From Odobenus rosmarus divergens (lineage: Eukaryota; Chordata; Mammalia; Carnivora; Odobenidae), in NCBI RefSeq assembly GCF_000321225.1, contig NW_004451871.1:1-64000 (forward strand): a stretch of DNA of 64,000 nt. Direction: 5' to 3'. The translations under genes were made by a program, and so were the position numbers. The notes under the pieces were generated by a model that saw nothing but the letters and a program-made list of their open reading frames with translations, was not told the DNA's origin and searched no databases. Numbering within the stretch: the stretch's first letter is position 1; every line of letters begins with the position of its first letter. Positions 57,902 through 64,000 of the stretch are shown one piece after another.

Positions 57902-59374
57902 TTTTTTTTTTTTTTTACAAAACCAGAATATTTATATTAAGAAAACAAAGTTAAAATGCACAAGATACGTCATTTGCACACAGCTAGTGCAGTCGGCATC
58001 CTGGAGAAAGTGGGGCCTGAGGTGTGGTTATCCATGGGAACAGATAAATAAAATTCTATCGGCCCAGAATGGGGTGGAAGTCAGCTTCGGAGCAGTAGGT
58101 CTGTAGCTGTTCCCCCAACAATCCTGTGGCTACTGTGCACAACCCATTGCTTGAGACAGTCCTCAGCACCCTATATCCCAACTGCAGGTTATGAGACAAG
58201 ATGTGGAAAAACCCTGCCTTACCCCTGAGAGACTACCTACCACAGAATGTAGTGGTTTGTGGGTTGGGCCCATCAGTCTGGTCTCAAGCTTAAATCTCTA
58301 CATTCTGGCATGGGTGAAATTATTATTACATATCCTTCTTTGAAAGGAAAATAAATTCCCTTTCCAGGCCACTTTCAAAAGCTGGAGATCTGGGGGCAGA
58401 GACTCAGATAAAGCACACAGGGAGGGATTTTCTCCAGAACCGTTTTGAGCATATGGATAAAACACTGTTGGAGATCATTGGCCTCACCCCTTCGCCCCTA
58501 CCCTGTGCCAAGAGGGAAGAGGGGGTGATGATATGGACCCCAGCGTGAGATGCATGGCAGAGCCAGCTGCTGCCCTACCCACCTTGTCCCCACTTTCTCC
58601 ACTCTGCTGACTGATGCCTGCTCCTCAAAACTTCCTGATGACAAAAGAATTGCCCCCACCCATGGTAGCTCAATTCTGGGCCTCTGGGAGTAGGGCAGGG
58701 CTATGTATCTCTTCTTCTTCTTCTTCTTCTTCTTCTTCTTCTTCTTCTTGAAAGTAGGCTGGCTTTCCCTGTGAGCTGGGGTCCTACTGGGCCTTCAGGA
58801 GACAGGAGGTGACCATATGGCTGATGCTCTGGCAGAAGTGGCACTTCTTGGGCTGGGATGGCAGCTTGCATTCCTTGGCATGGTGGTCTAGACCTCCACA
58901 GTTGTAGCACCTGTCTCCCTTTGATCTGCGCTTCTGCATGTTCTTCCTTTTGGGCCGCCTCTCACTCCCAATACAAAACACCCCACCAGGGCCGGTGACC
59001 CTGATAGACTCTAGGCCCTTAGCCGACTTCTTAAAGCTGAACTCCACTGCCTCACCCTCCTTCAAGCTCCAGAAGCCCTCCATGTACAGCTTGCTCTGGT
59101 GCAAAAAGACATCCATGGGGGGTCAAGTGTGACCCTGGCATGGGCGGTCATGGATAGTAAGCCAAACCCCATGCACACGTTGAACCACTTACAGACACGA
59201 AGCAGCAGCTGCAGCTCCTCTGCCGCTAGGACAGCATCCTCTGGCACCTCCTAGGCATCTTGGTGCAGCCACCTGCAAACTGCTGGTTTGACACAGAGCC
59301 CATGGTAGTCCGCTAAGCACCTGGCCAGGGCCCCTGGTCTGGTGGCTGCTAGCTCCAGAGAAGTCCAGAGGCCT
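57902..59374 (-). pseudogene. LIN28A (pseudogene): LIN28A processed pseudogene
   Basis: LIN28A is a 209-residue RNA-binding protein (cold-shock domain plus two CCHC zinc knuckles) that blocks let-7 maturation. Here a 1.47-kb intronless copy has an A15 tail (57902-57916) and a perfect 15-bp TSD. The coding match runs from ATG at 59303 ('GSVSNQQFAGG') to the stop-equivalent at 58670. Both knuckles remain: C-x2-C-x4-H-x4-C in 'CYNCGGLDHHAKEC' and 'CHFCQSISHMVTSC'. Damage: an in-frame TAG at codon 26 (59226-59228), a deletion in the acidic N-terminal region, a one-base frameshift near 59115 in the cold-shock domain, and a TAG (58784-58786) right after 'LLKAQ'. The short C-terminal Glu run is expanded to a (CTT)13 tract. 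About 750 bases of 3' UTR follow, much less than the long LIN28A 3' UTR, so either a short transcript form or an internal loss. Confidence 0.97.
58711..58749. repeat. (CTT)13 / (GAA)13 microsatellite in the pseudogene
   Basis: Thirteen uninterrupted CTT units, corresponding to the short GAA-encoded Glu run near the LIN28A C-terminus. It expanded after the copy lost coding constraint. The 69-codon frame with poly-Arg on the other reading frame is an artefact of this tract. Confidence 0.97.
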
Positions 59375-59429
59375 CACCCCTTCACTTTCAGTCTGGAGGT
59401 GTCTTTAGGTCTAAAATGAGTCTCTTGTA

Positions 59430-59626
59430 AGGATGCCTGGGTGGCTCAGCCAGTTAATCGGCTCCCTTGGGCTTGTGTCATGATCCCAGGGTCCTGGAAT
59501 CAAGCCCCACATCAGGCTCCCTGCTCAGCAGGAAACCTGCTTCTCCCTCTCCCTCTGCCTGCTGCTCCCTCTACTTGTGCTCGCTCTTTCTCTGTCAAAT
59601 AAATAAAATATTTTAAAAAATAAAAT
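59430..59626 (+). mobile_element. Can-SINE in L1 ORF2
   Basis: Complete SINE, opposite in orientation to the host L1. 17-bp TSD 'aaaatgagtctcttgta' / 'aaaatgagtcccttata' at 59413-59429 and 59627-59643 (two mismatches). Confidence 0.95.
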
Positions 59627-59839
59627 AAAATGAGTCCCTTATAGGCAGCATATGGATGATTCTTGCCTTTTTTATCAAATTTGATACCATGTCTTTTGAT
59701 TGAAGCATTTAGCTCATTTACATTCAGAGTAACTATTGAAAGATATGAATTTAGTGCCATTGTATTGCCTGTAAAGTCCCTGTTTCTGTAGATTGTCTCT
59801 GTTAATTTCTGATCTATATCACTCTTGGGTCTCTCTTTG

Positions 59840-60721
59840 CTTACGGAATCCCCTTTAATATTTTTTGCAGGGCTGGCTTGGTGGTCACATATTCTTTCAG
59901 TTTCTGCCTGTCCTGGAAGCTCTGCATCTCTCCTTCCATTCTGAATGACAGCCTTGCTGGATAAAGTATTCTGGGCTGCATATTCTTCTCATTTAGTATC
60001 CTGAATATATCATGCCAGCCCTTTCTAGACTGCCAGGTTTCTTTGGACAGGTCTGATGTTTTTCTGATGTTCTCCCTTTGTACATAAGGAACCTCCTTTC
60101 CCTAGTTGCTCTAATGATAGCTTCTTTTTCTCTAAGATTTGCAAGCTTCATTATTATATGTCGGGATGTTGATCTACTTTATTGATTTGGGGAGGTGTCC
60201 TCTCTGCTTCTTGGACATGAATGCTTGTTCCTTTCCCAGATTAGGGAAGTTCTCAGCCATGATTTGCTCAAATATACTGGCCCTCTCTCTCTCTCCACTC
60301 CCTCGGGCACCCTAATAATTCTGACATTTTTTCTTTTCAGGACATCATTAAATTCTGGAAGTCTTTCTTCATGGGCTCTGAGTTGTCTTTTCTCTTTTCC
60401 TCAGCTTCTTTCCTTTCCATCAGCCTGTCCTCTAGATCACTTATTCTCTCTCCTGCCTCACTGACCCTAGCTGTTAGAGCATCCAATTTAGACTGCATCT
60501 CATTCATAACATTTTAAAGTTTGACCTGATTAGATCTCATTTATGCCCTTAGAGATTATGTACTGTCATTTATGCTTTTTTCAAGCCTAACTATTAAATT
60601 TATAATTGCTATCCTGAAATTCCGTCTCTGACATCTTACTTATATCCATATCCATTAGCTCTGTGGCAGAGAACATTGCCTCTGGTTCTTTCTTTTGTTG
60701 TGAATTCCTCCTTCTAGTCAT
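59840..60721 (-). pseudogene. L1 ORF1 remnant
   Basis: The start codon is at 60721. The N-terminus matches carnivore L1 ORF1: 'TRRRNSQQKKEPEAMFSATE' followed by 'LMDMDISKMSETEF'. The frame shifts soon after, near 60590. The C-terminal 'QPRIL..ARLSF'-type text is visible antisense at about 59930-59990. The total is shorter than a full ORF1, so an internal deletion is likely near 60050. Confidence 0.88.
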
Positions 60722-62403
60722 TTTGCTCAGAGAAGGATGGATGAGCAAGAAAGCAGAGTCCAAAATATCAACCACGACGCAAACAAAATACACCCTAGAC
60801 AAATCTGAAGAGGTCAGAAACCACAACAGAAAAGCAAACAAAACCAAAATGAAACAAAAAAGGGCAGGGGGAGAGACTATAATCTCTCAGGGTGGACAAA
60901 GCAGGGTGATCCTCTTGTTCCTGATTGAATTTTGGTCTGTTTGTTAAAAGACACTACATTCCAAATTTACAAAGAAAGCAAAACTTTATATATACATTAT
61001 ATATTATTTATGTATATAATATAATGTATTTTATATATATTAATTGAATAGAGTGTAAAAAGGACTAAAATGAAGCATATATCTATAAAATGTAGATGTA
61101 AAAAATAAAAGTTAAAAACTAACTTAAAAACATAAGTTGGTACAATAAGAATCTAGTTGAAATGGGAAAAAGGTAAAAAAAAAGAAATGGAAATTTTTAG
61201 ACTGAAAGATAAATGAATCGTGAGAAAACACCTGGAGATGAATATACTATTTTCCCTGGCGGTGTAGTTTTACAGTCTTGTGGGATCCATACAATTGTTG
61301 TTCACCTGTTCTTCCAGTCTGTCTTCTGAAGGAGGGGCCTGCTGTGCTGCTTCTCAGGTGTCTTTGCCTGGGCGTAGTTGCCCCACTCCTTGTCAAGGGG
61401 TGAGCTCAGTGGAAGCTCGTTCTCTGTGTGGCTTTTGTTCCCTGGAGGCTCTCTATGCTTCTTTAGAGGATCAGAGTAAATATGGCCGAACCTGGATCTG
61501 TGGCCCATTGCTCAGAAATCACGGTCCCCCCTCTTCAATAAACCCTCTGGGACAAACAGTTTTCACTTTTGTGTGTCTCAAACTCCGCAGACTCTTGCAG
61601 TGCTTGCCCATTGCAATCCTCCCAGGGGGAGTCTGAGGGACCCGTGTCACTGCCCTTTGTGTGCCCAGGAACTGAGAGTGGTTGTGGGCTCGTGAATGTA
61701 CCCACTCTTCTGCTCTGGGGGGAGTAATGGGTGTTGCCCTACTCTCCTTTCTGGGACTACCACCGCCCTGAGAGTTGTTGCCTGGTCGTGGGTGCAGCCG
61801 TTTCACCCCTCCCAGGGGATGGTAAATGGCCTGACCTGCTTATTCCAGTTCTTTTCAGGGTGCTCAGGCAAAGAGTAGTCACCCAACCGCCCCAGCTCAT
61901 GGTTTATGGTGACCGGAGCTAAGAGTCCCCTCTTGGGCTTGCTGACTGTGACCAGTTTCCCTGCTCCCTTGCTTGGGCACTCTACTGGTTCAGGCACCCC
62001 ATTAGTTCTGTGTCTCCTCAGATCCTGAGACCACAGTGACCAACCTAGAATTCTGCTCTTTTCATCCCCTGAACCCCTTTCAGAAATGGATGTCTCTCAC
62101 TGGAGCAGATTTCTAAGGGTTCTGATTTTGCGCTCCAGTGTTATATCACTTTCTAGTAGTCAGCTTATGGAGGCTCCCCCTCCCCCTCCATTTATCTTCT
62201 GATATCTCCCCACAGATTCATGACTCCACACTTCCTACCTTGCAAAAAGCAGTCGCACTTCTACTTGTAGACTTCCTGATATATTTTCTTACATCTCAGG
62301 TTGATTTTGTGGTGTTCAGAATGGTTTGATAGATACCAGCTAAATTCAAGGGACCAGATGAAATAAGGTCCCCTACTCTTTTACCATCTTGCCTCCTCCC
62401 CTG
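60722..62403 (-). promoter_or_regulatory. L1 5' UTR (internal promoter region)
   Basis: This is the upstream untranslated region of the minus-strand carnivore L1. L1 5' UTRs carry an internal polymerase II promoter at their start, here near 62403. The half nearest the 5' end (61270-62400) is clearly more GC-rich than the surrounding DNA; the half nearest ORF1 contains an AT-rich patch (60985-61110). I cannot tell whether it is active. Confidence 0.7.
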
Positions 62404-63040
62404 CCCATTGTTTAAAATCTACCTCACTTTTTCATTTTATTAAATAGTTATTGTGTTATATATGTGATATGGAATGTGTCACTTTTTATGGAAGTTGTAA
62501 TAAGAAGTACATCACACTGAAAAGATGCATCAAATAAAACATTTAATAAGTTATAGGAGATTAGCATATCCCCAAATTTAGCAGTTAGTTATCCCAGTGG
62601 GTTGGCTTTTAATGTACCTTATATTTACGTATATGGAATTTGATAGCAAAATGAAAGTTGTTTCACATAATTAATGCAATAAAAGTTTATGTATGTGCAT
62701 GAAACTCTTAGATACATACCAATAAACTAGAGATAATAAGAAAGAATTTCTAATTTTTCTCAGAAAAAAATATTTCCAAAAAATAGAGTATTCCTTAACA
62801 TCATTCTTATTTATTTTTCCTAATATTGTTCCTACTTTTTGAAGGAATAATAACTATAATTTTGTAGCAATTAGACTTTACCTTTATAAACATTCAAATA
62901 ATGCATAAACAAATAATGTACTTTTTAAAATTATATTATACCACTCAGAAGCAACCATTGTTAACATTTGATAGACATCACTCCAGACATCTCAATTGGT
63001 GCATATACTGATAATAGAATGGATGAATGGATGGATGGAC
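62404..63040. other. Unique AT-rich DNA
   Basis: Nothing recognised in this stretch apart from a short GGAT repeat (63018-63038). Confidence 0.5.
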
Positions 63041-63044
63041 ACTG

Positions 63045-63465
63045 TATCAGTCATCTATTGCTGTTTAAAAAATAATCACAAAATATCAGTGGTACTAAAA
63101 AATAAACACTTACTTCTCATTCATATTTCTGTGGGTCAGTTGGGAAGGTTTTTCTACAACCTGCAGGTCTGTCAGTTACTCCTTAGGTTTCACTTTGCTG
63201 CTCAGATTGGAGGAGCAGTGGTTACAGTGTATGTTTTTTTCACGGTAATGGCAGAAGTACAAAAGAGCCAATAAAACCTGGGCAGACACATGTCAAGTCT
63301 CTGCTTGTATCTTGACTGTTATAATCCAGTTGGCCAAAGCAAGCCATGTGGTTAAATCCAAGGTCAAAGATCAGACAAGTACACTTACCTTGAGGCAAAG
63401 GTGTGGATATAAAATTCTATTTATAGGAGAGTGAATAATTGGGACAAATAAGTCAATCTATCACA
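63045..63465 (-). repeat. Ancient LTR-like repeat (ERVL/MaLR type likely)
   Basis: 'tgtatcagtcatctattgctg', 'ttctgtgggtcagttggg', 'agttggccaaagcaagccatgtgg' in this order are familiar from old mammalian LTR-type repeats. I cannot assign the subfamily with confidence. Confidence 0.5.
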
Positions 63466-63625
63466 AATGGATAAATGGAAAGAAGGAAAGACAGTCTGAT
63501 CATCTGGTAGAATTATATAAAAATATAAGCTAACTATTTAATTCTTGAATATAACAGAAAAAAATGCATTACAGGAATTGTTTAATGTCAAGTAAATGTT
63601 TTTCCATCATAGGATGTATTTGTTT

Positions 63626-63760
63626 GTTGTTGTTGTTGTTGTTATGTTCAGTTAGCCAACATATAGTACGTCATTTGTTTTTGATGTAGTGTTCAATGAT
63701 TCATTAGTTGTGTATGACACCCTATGCTCATCACAACACATGCCTGGTGATAGGTATCAT
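63626..63760 (-). mobile_element. Very short L1 3' end, minus strand
   Basis: 'cagttagccaacatatagtacgtcatttgtttttgatgtagtgttcaatgattcattag' is the antisense distal L1 3' UTR. The left tail became (GTT)n (63626-63642). 14-bp TSD 'ggatgtatttgttt' / 'ggatatatttgttt' at 63612-63625 and 63761-63774. Confidence 0.92.
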
Positions 63761-63784
63761 GGATATATTTGTTTTTTTAAAAAA

Positions 63785-64000
63785 TATCTTAAAATTTCTT
63801 TTTTTAACTTTTTAAAAAAATTGAGGTATAATTGACATAACATTATATTATTTTCAGGTGTATAATGCAGTAATTCAATATTTGTATTATTACAAAATGA
63901 TCACCACAATAAGTCCAGTTAACATCCATCCACCATACATAGTTATAACTTTTTCTCATGATGATAAGTTTCAAGATCCACTCTTCCAGATATTTTAATA
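63785..64000 (-). mobile_element. Older L1 3' end, runs off the window
   Basis: 'ttgaggtataattgacataacattatattattttcaggtgtataatgcagtaattcaat' and 'catagttataactttttctcatgatgataag' are antisense L1MA-like 3' terminal sequence. Confidence 0.8.

Larger units (their letters stand above)
57244..59760 (-). pseudogene. L1 ORF2 remnant split by a SINE and a retrogene
   Basis: The start at 59760 ('MALNSYLSIVTLNVNELNAS') enters the endonuclease. A SINE (59430-59626) and the LIN28A pseudogene (57902-59374) interrupt it within the endonuclease region. The rest (57880-57244) includes a 78-codon piece (57472-57708, 'MDQMDLTDIY' and 'TLIVGDFNTLLTAMNRS') and ends at the truncation. Confidence 0.9.
57244..62403 (-). 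mobile_element. LINE-1, carnivore type, minus strand, 5' complete
   Basis: The 5' end is at about 62403; the minus strand begins 'ggggaggaggcaagatggta'. Order on the minus strand: 5' UTR (62403 to about 60722), ORF1 remnant (60721 to about 59840), ORF2 remnant from 59760 to 57244, where the element is cut mid-ORF2. It contains a SINE (59430) and the LIN28A processed pseudogene (57902-59374). No A-tail, 3' UTR or TSD. The left junction with the old L1 is discussed as a finding. Confidence 0.93.

Noticed and set aside
58701..58910. Frame with a poly-arginine stretch
   Set aside because: It is a wrong-frame reading of the (CTT)13 tract in the LIN28A pseudogene.
1..64000. CRISPR-like or other regularly spaced repeats
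   Set aside because: The repeated units are dispersed SINEs with different neighbours and orientations; no regular repeat-spacer array.

Overview
The window looks like mammalian intergenic or deep-intronic DNA from a carnivore. The main evidence is about 31 copies of the tRNA-derived Can-SINE (head 'cctgggtggctcag', body ending in an 'aaataaataaaatcttt' tail) together with carnivore-type LINE-1 copies. The SINEs look like the arctoid kind (bear, seal, mustelid) rather than the dog-specific SINEC_Cf form; that is an inference from memory of the families. I find no intact protein-coding gene, and nothing bacterial, phage or CRISPR. L1 sequence alone covers roughly 60% of the window.

Layout. 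1-2.64 kb: four SINEs, L2 and MIR relics and a fifth SINE in mostly unique DNA. 2.64-29.1 kb: a head-to-tail pile of plus-strand L1s. These are a 5'-complete copy missing its 3' end (2644-8482), a full-length copy with a recognisable target-site duplication (8847-16373), a 5'-truncated copy (17866-20880) and another copy with a complete 5' end (about 20893-29130). Each carries later nested insertions. 29.1-51.4 kb: more unique DNA with scattered SINEs, two ERV1-like solo LTRs (31.3 and 35.5 kb), an MLT1-type LTR (37.1 kb), MER5A DNA-transposon relics, MIR, L2 and short L1 pieces. 51.4-62.4 kb: two minus-strand L1s (one old, one carnivore-type) joined at about 57.24 kb. The second contains a processed LIN28A pseudogene with a perfect 15-bp target-site duplication. 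62.4-64 kb: unique DNA, an old LTR-like repeat and two L1 3' pieces.

No genes act together here. Every open stretch examined is L1 ORF1/ORF2 debris, SINE read-through or chance. What the window records is retrotransposition history, because many insertions still have target-site duplications (TSDs) that give their order. The most unusual item is a 33-nt antisense fragment of U2 snRNA (nt 1-33), without poly(A), inside an L1 ORF2 and flanked by a perfect 16-bp TSD (8227-8291). Also notable are the LIN28A pseudogene with its (CTT)13 tract, a 105-bp inverted SINE-plus-flank repeat at the left edge, a 35-nt A-rich insertion between 13-bp repeats, a twin-primed L1, and one L1 site that became a different microsatellite in several copies. 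I found no new functional system.
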